Below, one piece after another: positions 9,283-16,951 of a stretch of DNA of 64,000 nt. The stretch comes from Acidisoma sp. L85. GTDB taxonomy: Bacteria > Pseudomonadota > Alphaproteobacteria > Acetobacterales > Acetobacteraceae. Location: assembly GCF_009765865.1 (NCBI RefSeq), contig NZ_LMUQ01000024.1:93175-157174 (forward strand). The letters run 5' to 3'. The position numbers and the translations under genes were made by a program. The notes beneath the pieces are model-generated. The model searched no databases and had not been told where the DNA came from. It saw only the letters and a list, made by a program, of their open reading frames with translations. Numbering within the stretch: position 1 is the first letter of the stretch; each line of letters begins with the position of its first letter.

Positions 9283-10185
9283 ATGGCAATCGATACAGAT
9301 ACGGCGCCGCCGACCCGTGGCCGGATTGGCCGGCGGATCCTGACACTTGGCGGCCTTGGCGGCCTTGGCGCCGCGCTGAGTGCTTGTTCGCCGTTAAAGG
9401 TTCTGAACGGGCTGGCGCCGGGGCGGCGCGTCGCGCAGGGGTTGCCTTTTGGAGCTGGGCCGCGGCGGACGCTCGATGTCTACAGCCCAGCACGGCGAGA
9501 CCCGGCGCCGATCGTCGTCTTCTTCTATGGCGGCAGTTGGGATAGCGGCGCGAAGGAGATGTATCGCTTCGTCGGAGGCGCTCTCGCCGCCCGGGGTTGC
9601 GTCGTGGTGATCCCCGACTATCGGGTCTATCCGGCAGTCCGCTATCCCGACTTTCTGGAAGACTGCGCCGCCGCTTTCGCCTGGGCCGCGACGAACGGCC
9701 ATGCCTATGGCGGCGCTGGCAGCCCCTTCCTTATGGGCCATTCCGCCGGCGCGTATAACGCGGCGATGCTGTCTCTTCAGACAGACTACCTGGCGGCAGC
9801 GGGCGCGCCGGTTCCGGCCGGTATGATCGGCCTCGCCGGGCCATACGACTTCCTGCCGCTGCATGACGCGGAGCTGGAGAAAATCTTCGGTCCGAACCCC
9901 ACCCCGCCCGCGACTCAGCCGATCAACCATGTCGACGGCCGCAATCCGCCGATGCTGCTGCTTGCCGGCACCAAGGACACGGATGTCCTGCCGCGCAATA
10001 CGACGCGCCTCGCCGCGCGCATCCGGGCCGCTGGCGGGCCGGTGGCGGATCGGCTCTATCCCGGGGTCGATCATCGCGAGATCGTCGGCGCGATCGGCCA
10101 GCCCTTTCGCTTTTTGGCGCCGACCCTGCGAGACAGTCTCGCCTTCATCGCCGATCCTGCATCCGTAGCGCGCCGCGCCGCGTAG
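9283..10185 (+). CDS. Alpha/beta-hydrolase (esterase), predicted lipoprotein
   Basis: Starting at the ATG at 9283, the 300-residue protein has a twin-arginine-containing leader and a lipobox (ALSAC, cysteine near residue 38), suggesting export and lipid anchoring. The fold is an esterase/lipase type: an HGGxW-like YGGSWDSG oxyanion motif, the nucleophile motif GHSAG, and a late aspartate (LLLAGTKDTDV) and histidine (GVDHREI) completing the triad. It resembles the BD-FAE/kynurenine-formamidase-like esterases. It begins the plus-strand cassette with DUF1295 and a second cfa gene, so it may act on lipid esters at the membrane. Confidence 0.86.
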   Translation: MAIDTDTAPPTRGRIGRRILTLGGLGGLGAALSACSPLKVLNGLAPGRRVAQGLPFGAGPRRTLDVYSPARRDPAPIVVFFYGGSWDSGAKEMYRFVGGALAARGCVVVIPDYRVYPAVRYPDFLEDCAAAFAWAATNGHAYGGAGSPFLMGHSAGAYNAAMLSLQTDYLAAAGAPVPAGMIGLAGPYDFLPLHDAELEKIFGPNPTPPATQPINHVDGRNPPMLLLAGTKDTDVLPRNTTRLAARIRAAGGPVADRLYPGVDHREIVGAIGQPFRFLAPTLRDSLAFIADPASVARRAA

Positions 10186-10214
10186 GCTGGGCAACTTGTG
10201 AGTTCCTGAATTTC

Positions 10215-11012
10215 ATGACGATTTTACTAGTCGCGGTGCTGGTCGCCTGCAGCCTGGCGATGGTTTTCGCCTGGGTTGTCCAGCAAAGAAGCGGCAATAG
10301 CAGCTGGGTCGATGTCACCTGGACCTTTGGCACTGCTCTTGCGGGCATCGTGCTGATCCTGGGGCCCACCGCGCCTAGCCATTGGACGACGCGGCAATTG
10401 GTGGTGAGCGCCATAGCGGCGGCTTGGGCGGCGCGCCTCGGCGGCCATATCCTGCGGCGCGCGCTGCAGGGCCACGACGATCCGCGCTATGCGCAGCTCA
10501 AGAAGGATTGGGGGCCGAGCTACCGCTGGAAGATGTTCGGCTTCTTGCAGATGCAGGCTGCGAGCGTGTTCGTTCTCGGTGTCGTCATCATGCTCGCCGG
10601 ACGGAATCCCGCGCCTGGTTTTGACTGGCTCGACTCCGATGCCGTTCTCCTTGCCGTCGCCGCGATCCTCGGCGAGGCGATGGCGGACCGGCAGGTTCAT
10701 CGCTTCCGCCAGGATCCGGCCAACAAAGGCCGCATCTGCGATGTCGGCCTCTGGGGCTGGTCGCGCCATCCCAATTATTTCTTCGAGTGGCTGATCTGGG
10801 TCGCCTATGCGCTATTCGCGGTGGCGGGCCTCGGCTGGGCCTGGGGCTGGCTGGCCTGGATCGGGCCGGTGGCGATGTATCTCGTGCTGGTGCATGGTTC
10901 GGGCATTCCGCCAACCGAGGCCCATATGCTGCGCTCCCGCGGCGACGCATTTCGGGACTATCAGCGGCGGGTGAGCAAGTTCCTCCCGCTGCCACCGAAA
11001 GTCCGCGCATGA
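10215..11012 (+). CDS. DUF1295 family integral membrane protein (steroid-reductase-like)
   Basis: This 265-residue protein has about seven hydrophobic segments and the DUF1295 hallmarks: SWVDVTWTFG near the N-terminus, the GLWGWSRHPNYFFEW motif and a final SKFLPLPPK. The family is related to 3-oxo-5-alpha-steroid 4-dehydrogenases and the ICMT-like membrane enzymes, where the RHPNYF motif binds the cofactor. It is encoded directly before a cfa gene (ATGA overlap), a frequent pairing in Proteobacteria. A role in reducing or modifying acyl lipids is likely, but the substrate is unknown. Confidence 0.92.
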   Translation: MTILLVAVLVACSLAMVFAWVVQQRSGNSSWVDVTWTFGTALAGIVLILGPTAPSHWTTRQLVVSAIAAAWAARLGGHILRRALQGHDDPRYAQLKKDWGPSYRWKMFGFLQMQAASVFVLGVVIMLAGRNPAPGFDWLDSDAVLLAVAAILGEAMADRQVHRFRQDPANKGRICDVGLWGWSRHPNYFFEWLIWVAYALFAVAGLGWAWGWLAWIGPVAMYLVLVHGSGIPPTEAHMLRSRGDAFRDYQRRVSKFLPLPPKVRA

Positions 11013-12043
11013 GCCTCGCCACATTCGCCGCCAGCGCCGCCGAGCGATGGCCGCTGCCTGATGCGCTGAGCCGCCTCGGTATCAGCATGATGGTCGGCCG
11101 CACGCGCCGCAAACTGGCAGTCATTGGCGATCGCGATGCTACTTTTGCCGCTCGGATGGGCGCCTTCCCGATCGCCGAACATGCCGACGCCGCCAATACG
11201 CAGCATTACGAGGTTCCGGCCGCGTTCTTCGCCGAGGTGCTGGGGCCGCGGCGCAAATATTCGAGCTGCCTCTACCCCACCGGGCGGGAGACTTTGGCCG
11301 AGGCTGAGGAGCGCGCTTTAGCCGAAACCTGTGCGCATGCGGCGCTGGTCGATGGGCAAGAGATTCTGGAACTGGGTTGCGGCTGGGGATCGCTCACGCT
11401 TTGGATGGCGGAGCACTATCCGGCGGCGCGCATCACCGCCGTTTCCAATTCGGCCTCCCAGCGCGCGTATATCGAGGCGGAAGCGGCGCGGCGAGGTTTC
11501 TCGCATGTCCGCGTCATCACCGCCGATATGAACGACTTCGCGCGAGATTTCGCGCCCCTCGCCAAATTCGACCGCATCGTCTCGGTCGAGATGTTCGAGC
11601 ATATGGCCAATTGGCGCCCGCTCTTCGCGGCGATGCGGCGCTGGCTGCGGCCGGAGGGGCGGGCGATGATCCATATCTTCGCCCATGCCCGCGCGCCCTA
11701 TCGCTTCGAACTCGGCGACAAGGCGGACTGGATCGCGCAGCATTTCTTCACCGGCGGCATCATGCCGAGCCATGGCCTCATCCGGCAATTCCCCGACCTC
11801 TTCGCGGTCGAGCGCGAATGGCAGTGGAGCGGGACCCATTACCGCCGCACGGCGGAGGATTGGCTGGCCAATTTTGATCGCAACCGCGCGAAGATCGAGG
11901 CGATCCTGCGGCCGGTCTATGGTGCCGACACCGCGCTGTGGCTTCGCCGGTGGCGGCTGTTCTTCCTCGCGACCTCCGGGCTTTTCGGCCATGACCGAGG
12001 CCGTCCCTGGGGCGTCAGCCACTACCTGCTGCAACCGGCATAA
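11009..12043 (+). CDS. Cyclopropane-fatty-acyl-phospholipid synthase family protein (second copy)
   Basis: The ATG at 11009 overlaps the DUF1295 stop, giving a 344-residue protein. It has NTQHYEVPAAFFAEVLG in place of the classic YDLGNDFY motif, then the SAM loop LELGCGWGSLTLWMAE, SVEMFEHM and FFTGGIMPSHG. It is shorter and diverged from the copy at 5841-7052, so the two probably act on different acyl substrates or make different products (methylation versus cyclopropanation). The gene is translationally coupled to DUF1295 and closes the plus-strand lipid cassette. Confidence 0.92.
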   Translation: MSLATFAASAAERWPLPDALSRLGISMMVGRTRRKLAVIGDRDATFAARMGAFPIAEHADAANTQHYEVPAAFFAEVLGPRRKYSSCLYPTGRETLAEAEERALAETCAHAALVDGQEILELGCGWGSLTLWMAEHYPAARITAVSNSASQRAYIEAEAARRGFSHVRVITADMNDFARDFAPLAKFDRIVSVEMFEHMANWRPLFAAMRRWLRPEGRAMIHIFAHARAPYRFELGDKADWIAQHFFTGGIMPSHGLIRQFPDLFAVEREWQWSGTHYRRTAEDWLANFDRNRAKIEAILRPVYGADTALWLRRWRLFFLATSGLFGHDRGRPWGVSHYLLQPA

Positions 12044-12108
12044 CCGCTCCGCACAGGGCGAGCCCGACTGGGTTCACGTTTATGCTGCACTGCGATAAAC
12101 TCGCGCGG

Positions 12109-12633
12109 ATGAGAGTTGCGATTCTTTCCCTGCTTCCGCTCCTGGCGCTCGCCGGCTGCGGTTACGGCAATGCCCGGACGGCCCATGCGGCGCAGAGTGC
12201 CATGGTCGGCATGTCCTCGGCCGATCTCTTCGCCTGCGCCGGTCCGCCGGACAAGGTCACGCGGCTCAGTCCGTCCGCCGAGATCGACAGTTACGATTAC
12301 AAGCCGCCGACCTCGACCGGCCTCGGCGTCACGTTGCCGCTTAGTCTCGGCGGGTTGACGCTTGGCAGCAGCGGAGGCGCCTGCTCGGCGATCATGCGAG
12401 TCGTGAACGGGCATGTGACCGAAGTGCACTATGCCGGCAGCACGGACGAAGCGGTCGGCCAGGATGGCACTTGCGCGCCGGTGGTGCGCGGCTGCATGAG
12501 GCAGCCTGAACCGACGATGAAGCCGTTGGAGCAGGTTTACGATCAGGCGTCGGCCTATCATTCTCCAGCGGTACCGCCACAGCCACCGGCCGCCGAAATC
12601 GTGACGCAGCCGGCGTTGACGACTTCGCCTTGA
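12109..12633 (+). CDS. Small predicted lipoprotein, 174 residues
   Basis: I place the start at 12109 because the product then begins with a clean lipoprotein signal (MRVAILSLLPLLALAGC; lipobox LAGC). An in-frame start at 12082 would put hydrophilic residues before the signal. The mature protein has an MVGMSSADLFACAGPPDKV segment that recalls the repeat core of SmpA/OmlA-like lipoproteins (BamE fold), then an aliphatic central region and a Pro/Ala-rich tail. It may be an outer-membrane lipoprotein; no function can be assigned. Confidence 0.75.
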   Translation: MRVAILSLLPLLALAGCGYGNARTAHAAQSAMVGMSSADLFACAGPPDKVTRLSPSAEIDSYDYKPPTSTGLGVTLPLSLGGLTLGSSGGACSAIMRVVNGHVTEVHYAGSTDEAVGQDGTCAPVVRGCMRQPEPTMKPLEQVYDQASAYHSPAVPPQPPAAEIVTQPALTTSP

Positions 12634-12720
12634 GCATCGCGCTCATCTAAGGCTCGTTTAATGTCCGTCACAGACAGTTCGAGGTCCCCGGACTGTCTCA
12701 GCAAGTCCCTTATCAACTGA

Positions 12721-12927
12721 TCAAGTACGCTCTTCGGAAATGTGTAGCGCCCGAATGGGAGCGTCGCAACAAAACCCGCGGCTCGCGATCGTGCGACGAA
12801 TGACGGCGCCCGGGGGATTCAAGTTCGACCTGGCCAGCACCATATCCTGGAAGAGCAAAGGCGGGACGTACACACCCGGCAAGATCTCGAACTCTTGGCC
12901 ACAGTGCCGCCCGGTAATTGCACTCAT
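12721..12927 (-). CDS. Candidate small gene, 68 residues, unknown function
   Basis: The start is an ATG at 12927 preceded by AAGGAG with a nine-base spacer, the best ribosome-binding site in this gene-poor stretch. The product (MSAITGRHCGQEFEILPG...) is soluble, has three cysteines and no signal peptide, and matches nothing I know. A competing reading frame on the plus strand has no comparable ribosome-binding site. Evidence is limited to the initiation region, so this may not be a real gene. Confidence 0.35.
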   Translation of the reverse strand: MSAITGRHCGQEFEILPGVYVPPLLFQDMVLARSNLNPPGAVIRRTIASRGFCCDAPIRALHISEERT

Positions 12928-13139
12928 CTCGAGTCGCTCCTTGTTCGACTGCCGACGCCATGCGCCGTGCTGACGGCCGCTCGCTTGCCGAATGGACTCC
13001 GTGGCGACGCCGTCAGCCAGCAAGAAACGCTTGTTAGATTGTCGCTAATAGTATGGACGTCCCAATATTCTCGAACATCTCCTTGTTAGGACCGCGCTAG
13101 CGCGTGATGACTTAATATCGAGCCGCGCCCCTACGATCC

Positions 13140-13226
13140 CGTCATGGCACGCGAAGGCGTGCCATCCACGTCTTCCTTTGGCGCCTTACGCAGAGGCGTG
13201 GATGCTCGGCCTTCGAGCATGACGTG
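13140..13226 (+). repeat. Multi-hairpin palindromic repeat, copy 1
   Basis: The unit has terminal inverted repeats CGTCATG (13140-13146) and CATGACG (13218-13224). It encloses three hairpins: TGGCACGC/GCGTGCCA (13145-13164), ATCCACG/CGTGGAT (13164-13203) and ATGCTCG/CGAGCAT (13202-13220). A near-identical unit in the opposite orientation lies at 57296-57386. No transposase is nearby, so it looks like a REP- or MITE-like non-autonomous element. Its conserved reading frame (MAREGVPST...GVDARPS) is most likely an accident of the palindromes. Confidence 0.85.
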
Positions 13227-13287
13227 GAGGAATGAGCACGGTTTAGACCGAAGGCAACGCCCGCGTTCGACACCGATCCCGGCGAAA

Positions 13288-13401
13288 CTACCCGCCGTAG
13301 CGGGCCAGCAACGCGTAGACCACTAACAGCATCACACTGACGAGGATCGCCGCGACGATGGCGCCGAAGCGGGGCTCGGCGCCTTTAATGTTCGGTCTCA
13401 C
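13288..13401 (-). CDS. Small single-pass membrane protein, 37 residues, behind choX
   Basis: A GTG start at 13401 lies one base after the choX stop (TGA at 13405-13403), and GGTGGG of the choX 3' end is placed to act as its ribosome-binding site. The product starts VRPNIKGAEPRFG, has one hydrophobic helix of about 22 residues (AIVAAILVSVMLLVVYALLA), and ends RYGG. It stops with TAG at 13288. Length and layout fit a small inner-membrane protein with a short cytoplasmic N-terminus. Coupling to choX suggests a role in choline or betaine uptake, but this is inferred from position alone. Confidence 0.6.
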   Translation of the reverse strand: MRPNIKGAEPRFGAIVAAILVSVMLLVVYALLARYGG

Positions 13402-13402
13402 A

Positions 13403-14365
13403 TCACCCACCAATGCCAAGTGAGGTTTTTACCGCCGGCAGTCCTGGCTTGCCGTCCTGCGTGGTGACGCCATCGAGCCAAGTCGCGAGCAGCTCGGGAT
13501 GCGCCTTGAGATAGGCCGCCGCCGCTTGGGTTCCCGTTTGTCGCTCGTTATCGATTGCGTTCATCATCATGTTTTCAGCCGGGATGCTGAAAGTAAGCTG
13601 GCTGAAGAGATGGGCGAGATTGGGGCAGGCCTGCGCGAAGCCGCTGCGTGTTACGGTATTGACGGTCGCGCCGCCGAAGTTGGGGCCGAAATAGTCGTCG
13701 CCGCCCGCGAGATAGGTGAGGTTGAACTTCGTGTTCATCGGATGCGGCGCCCAGCCGAGGAACACGACCCAGCGCTTATGCGGCACGTCGCGTGAAACCT
13801 CAGACAACATGCCCTGCTCGGAGGACGGCACGACCTTCCAGCCGCTCAGCTTGAGCGCCGGGTTGTCGATCGCCTTCTGGATGTTCTGGTTGCCCGGCGA
13901 GCCGGCGTCGATGCCGTAGATCTTGTGGTGAAATTCCTCGCCATGCGCCGCGAGATCCGCGAAGCTCTTCACGCCGCCGGCCGCGACATAATCGGGCACC
14001 GCCAAGGTGTATTTCGCACCATCGAGATTCTGGTGCAGCACGTCGATCTTATTGGCCGCCACGAGCGGTTTCGTGAAGTGATCCTGCGCCGGTGCCCAGT
14101 TGCCGAGGAAGACATCGGACTGGCCGTTGCTCAAAGCCTGATAGGTGATCGGCACGGAGAGAGTCTCGATCTGCTGCTTGTAGCCGAGGCCCGTCAGCAA
14201 AAGCTCCGCGATTCCGTTGGTGGATTGGATATCGCTCCAGCCCGGTGTCCCCATGCGCACGGTCGTGCAACTCGCCGGATCCGCTGCGCGCGCCGAACTG
14301 GAAGCGACCGCCGCGACACCGAGAGCGGCGAAAGCAGTAGAAGCGAGCAGGCGAGAAAGGCGCAT
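13403..14365 (-). CDS. choX: Choline/betaine ABC transporter substrate-binding protein (ChoX type)
   Basis: This 320-residue periplasmic protein has a Sec signal (MRLSRLLASTAFAALGVAAVASSSARA) and the OpuAC/ChoX fold. Tryptophans in PGWSDIQSTNG, GNWAPAQ and GWAPHPMN are placed like the aromatic cage that binds trimethylammonium groups in ChoX. It follows betC by 26 bp, so choline released from choline sulfate, or choline sulfate itself, is the likely ligand. The ChoW permease and ChoV ATPase genes are not adjacent and must be elsewhere if the system is complete. Confidence 0.9.
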   Translation of the reverse strand: MRLSRLLASTAFAALGVAAVASSSARAADPASCTTVRMGTPGWSDIQSTNGIAELLLTGLGYKQQIETLSVPITYQALSNGQSDVFLGNWAPAQDHFTKPLVAANKIDVLHQNLDGAKYTLAVPDYVAAGGVKSFADLAAHGEEFHHKIYGIDAGSPGNQNIQKAIDNPALKLSGWKVVPSSEQGMLSEVSRDVPHKRWVVFLGWAPHPMNTKFNLTYLAGGDDYFGPNFGGATVNTVTRSGFAQACPNLAHLFSQLTFSIPAENMMMNAIDNERQTGTQAAAAYLKAHPELLATWLDGVTTQDGKPGLPAVKTSLGIGG

Positions 14366-14391
14366 CGCGGATCTCCTGTTCGTGTTGTGCG

Positions 14392-15915
14392 TCAGTTGGT
14401 CGCAGGTGTGACACGCGGGAAGCGCGCCATGGCTTCGAGATCATCAAGCTTCATGTGGTTCCGCATATAGGATTGGCTGGCGTCGCGTTTCGGTTCGAAA
14501 TCCCAGGGGTGGTATTGGCCCTGGTTCAGCGCATCCGACACCAGCCGCCGCCGCTTCTGGCTTGCGAGCACATCCTGTCGCAGCGTTTCCAGATTCCACC
14601 GGCGCGCGATTTCCTCACGAAAACCGGCAACGCGCGGATCTTGGGGTGCCAGGTTGTGGCGCTCGTCTGGGTCGGCCACGAGATCGTACAGCTGGTCAGG
14701 ATCGGTCGGGCAGTGGATGAATTTGAGCGCGCCACGGCGGATCATCACCATCGGCGCGGTGACGCCCTCCGCACAGTATTCGCCAATGGCCTCGCCCGCA
14801 TCGTCCGGCGCACCCTCGCAGTAAGGCAGCAGGCTGCGACCATCAGGCGTAGTCGCATATTCGGGCTCCCGCCCCTCCCCCGCGATGGCCGCCAAGGTCG
14901 GCAACACGTCGAGGAGAGAGACCGCGGCCTTTACGCGCCGCGCGGTGAAACGACCGGGCGCATGGACAATCATCGGAATGCGAGACGCACCCTCGTGGAA
15001 GTTCATTTTGAACCAGAGACCGCGCTCGCCAAGCATCTCGCCGTGGTCAGCGAGAAGCATGACGATCGTATCTTCCGCCAGCCGCGCGTCACGCAGCGCC
15101 ACGAGAAGTGCGCCGACGTGATCGTCGAAATAGGAGACAGCGCCGTAATAGGCATGACGCGCGTCGCGGATCTGCGCCTCGGTCACATCCTGCAAATCCT
15201 GACCACATACATGGCGCAGCCGCGCCGCATGCGGATCGCGCTCGGAATTGGCAGCCGGGACGCGCGGCATGTCGATTTCTTCGCGGCGGTACCGTGACCA
15301 ATACGGGTCGGGGATCGTGAAGGGATCATGCGGATGGGTCATCGAAACGACCATGCAGAACGGCCGGTCGTCGCGATCCCGCGCGATGTCATAAAGCTTC
15401 TGCCGCGCGGCGAAGCCGACCTCCTCGTCGAAATCCATCTGGTTGGTGCGCACGCAGAGACCGGCCTGCGTCACGCTGTCCATGCTGTGATACCAGTCGG
15501 GCCGCTCCTCCGGCCGCGTCCAGTCGGGGGTCCAGCCGAAATCGGCGGGGTAGATGTCGGTCGTGAGCCGCTCCTCGAAGCCGTGGAGCTGGTCGGGGCC
15601 GCAGAAATGCATCTTGCCCGCGAGGATCGTACGGTAGCCGTCGGCCCGCAGGTAATGCGCGAAGGTCGGCATCTGGGAGGGGAACTCGACGGCATTGTCG
15701 TAGGCGCCGGTGGAGGAAGGGAACTGCCCGGACATCAGGACGGCGCGTGAGGGCGCACAGAGCGGGCTGTTGCAATAGGCCGCCTCGAAGACCACGCCCT
15801 CGGCGGCGAGCCGGTCGAGGAAAGGCGTGCGCGCAACTCCGTTGCCATAGGCGGGAAGCGCCCCGGCTGTCAGCTGGTCGGCCATTAGGATGAGGATATT
15901 TGGCCGCTTCCGCAC
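14392..15915 (-). CDS. betC: Choline-sulfatase
   Basis: The 507-residue enzyme cleaves choline-O-sulfate to choline and sulfate, giving a betaine precursor and a sulfur source. It has the sulfatase motif CAPSR near residue 52, whose cysteine becomes formylglycine, metal ligands in LILMADQL and LADHGEM, and the C-terminal choline-sulfatase extension rich in aromatic residues. The start is probably GTG at 15915, with AGGG about 9 bases upstream. It is the first gene of an operon with choX and a small membrane-protein gene, divergent from the LysR regulator. Confidence 0.94.
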   Translation of the reverse strand: MRKRPNILILMADQLTAGALPAYGNGVARTPFLDRLAAEGVVFEAAYCNSPLCAPSRAVLMSGQFPSSTGAYDNAVEFPSQMPTFAHYLRADGYRTILAGKMHFCGPDQLHGFEERLTTDIYPADFGWTPDWTRPEERPDWYHSMDSVTQAGLCVRTNQMDFDEEVGFAARQKLYDIARDRDDRPFCMVVSMTHPHDPFTIPDPYWSRYRREEIDMPRVPAANSERDPHAARLRHVCGQDLQDVTEAQIRDARHAYYGAVSYFDDHVGALLVALRDARLAEDTIVMLLADHGEMLGERGLWFKMNFHEGASRIPMIVHAPGRFTARRVKAAVSLLDVLPTLAAIAGEGREPEYATTPDGRSLLPYCEGAPDDAGEAIGEYCAEGVTAPMVMIRRGALKFIHCPTDPDQLYDLVADPDERHNLAPQDPRVAGFREEIARRWNLETLRQDVLASQKRRRLVSDALNQGQYHPWDFEPKRDASQSYMRNHMKLDDLEAMARFPRVTPATN

Positions 15916-15978
15916 ACTTTTGCCCTGTCGTCTCGAAACGCTGCACTATCAGCCACAAGCAACCGTTTGGTGAAGTCA

Positions 15979-16006
15979 ACCATTACTTATGGTGATATAA
16001 GCACCA
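15979..16006. promoter_or_regulatory. Overlapping dyads between betC and the LysR gene, candidate LysR operator
   Basis: Two overlapping inverted repeats are visible: ACCAT-N5-ATGGT (15979-15993, compatible with the T-N11-A LysR half-site rule) and TGGTG-N7-CACCA (15990-16006). They end four bases before the LysR ATG, in the 94-bp betC/LysR divergent gap. This fits a site for autoregulation and control of betC-choX; binding is inferred. Confidence 0.55.
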
Positions 16007-16009
16007 CTG

Positions 16010-16951
16010 ATGCCAAGCCGCCGGGCCCTACCACCCCTGCATCGCCTCGCGGCTTTCGAGGCGGCCGCCCGGCTGCTCAATTTCAGCCTGGCGGCGCAGT
16101 CGCTCGGCATGACTCAGTCGGCGGTGAGCCAGCAGGTGCTTTCGCTGGAGGAAGCTCTCGGCCGCCCGCTGTTCCAGCGGCTGCACCGCGGCGTGCGGCT
16201 GACCGAGGCGGGAGCCACACTCCTGGAAGCTGTGACCCGTAGTTTGGATGGGATCGCCGATGTCATCGCTATGCTGCGCCAGGAAGTGGCGCGCTCGACG
16301 CTCACCATCGCGACGGATTTCGGCTTCGCGTCATTCTGGCTAATGCCACGGCTACACGCCCTCGCAGACGCCCTGCCCGGCGTCGAGGTGCGGATCGTGA
16401 CGTCACAGCTCGCGCCAAACGCACCAGCGGAAGATGCCGATATCACGATCCTCTTCGGCGATGGCGAGGGCCGCGGCGTCGTCATGCTATTCGGCGAGAG
16501 CGTGCGCCCGGTCTGTAGCCCGGCCTTCCTGGCGCAACATGGCGGAACAGGCCGGGATTGGCGGATGCTCGATTGGTCCCGCTTGCCGCTGCTCCATCTC
16601 GATGCACCGGACCCTGTCCGTTGGCTACGCTGGGCGGACTGGTTCGCGGGCCACGGTCTACCGCCTCGGAGTAGCCGGGACCGGTCGCTACGCTTCAACA
16701 CCTATCCGCTGGTGGTGGAGGCGGCGCTGCTCGGCGAGGGTGTGGCGCTGGGGTGGGAGCCACTGGTCGACCGGTTGTTGAACTCGGGCGCCCTGGTGCC
16801 GGTGATGACGGAAGCGGTAGTGACCGGCCGAGGCTATTGCCTTGCCGAAGCGCCGCGCGGGAGAAGCAACCCCGCGACGCTCGCCTTCCGCGCCTGGCTG
16901 CTGACGGAATGCGCGGCGGGAATCAAAGCCTCGGCGCATGCACGCCCTTAG
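16010..16951 (+). CDS. LysR family regulator of choline-sulfate use
   Basis: The 313-residue protein has an N-terminal helix-turn-helix of the LysR type (LHRLAAFEAAARLLNFSLAAQSLGMTQSAVSQQVLSLE... positions about 10-60) and a periplasmic-binding-protein-like effector domain beginning near residue 95. Divergent placement next to betC and choX matches the choline-sulfate-utilisation transcription factor family. It probably activates betC-choX in response to choline sulfate or choline. The gene runs into the convergent TIGR02302 gene with a 4-bp overlap of stop codons. Confidence 0.88.
   Translation: MPSRRALPPLHRLAAFEAAARLLNFSLAAQSLGMTQSAVSQQVLSLEEALGRPLFQRLHRGVRLTEAGATLLEAVTRSLDGIADVIAMLRQEVARSTLTIATDFGFASFWLMPRLHALADALPGVEVRIVTSQLAPNAPAEDADITILFGDGEGRGVVMLFGESVRPVCSPAFLAQHGGTGRDWRMLDWSRLPLLHLDAPDPVRWLRWADWFAGHGLPPRSSRDRSLRFNTYPLVVEAALLGEGVALGWEPLVDRLLNSGALVPVMTEAVVTGRGYCLAEAPRGRSNPATLAFRAWLLTECAAGIKASAHARP

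Larger units (their letters stand above)
12634..13287. other. Gene-poor stretch with one small candidate gene and one repeat copy
   Basis: No well-supported gene covers this stretch. It contains a candidate 68-codon gene on the minus strand (12721-12927), an AT-richer segment at about 13027-13090 with two CTTGTTAG octamers, a perfect 12-bp palindrome CGCGCTAGCGCG at 13094-13105, and the multi-hairpin repeat at 13140-13226. The rest shows nothing I can name. Confidence 0.6.
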
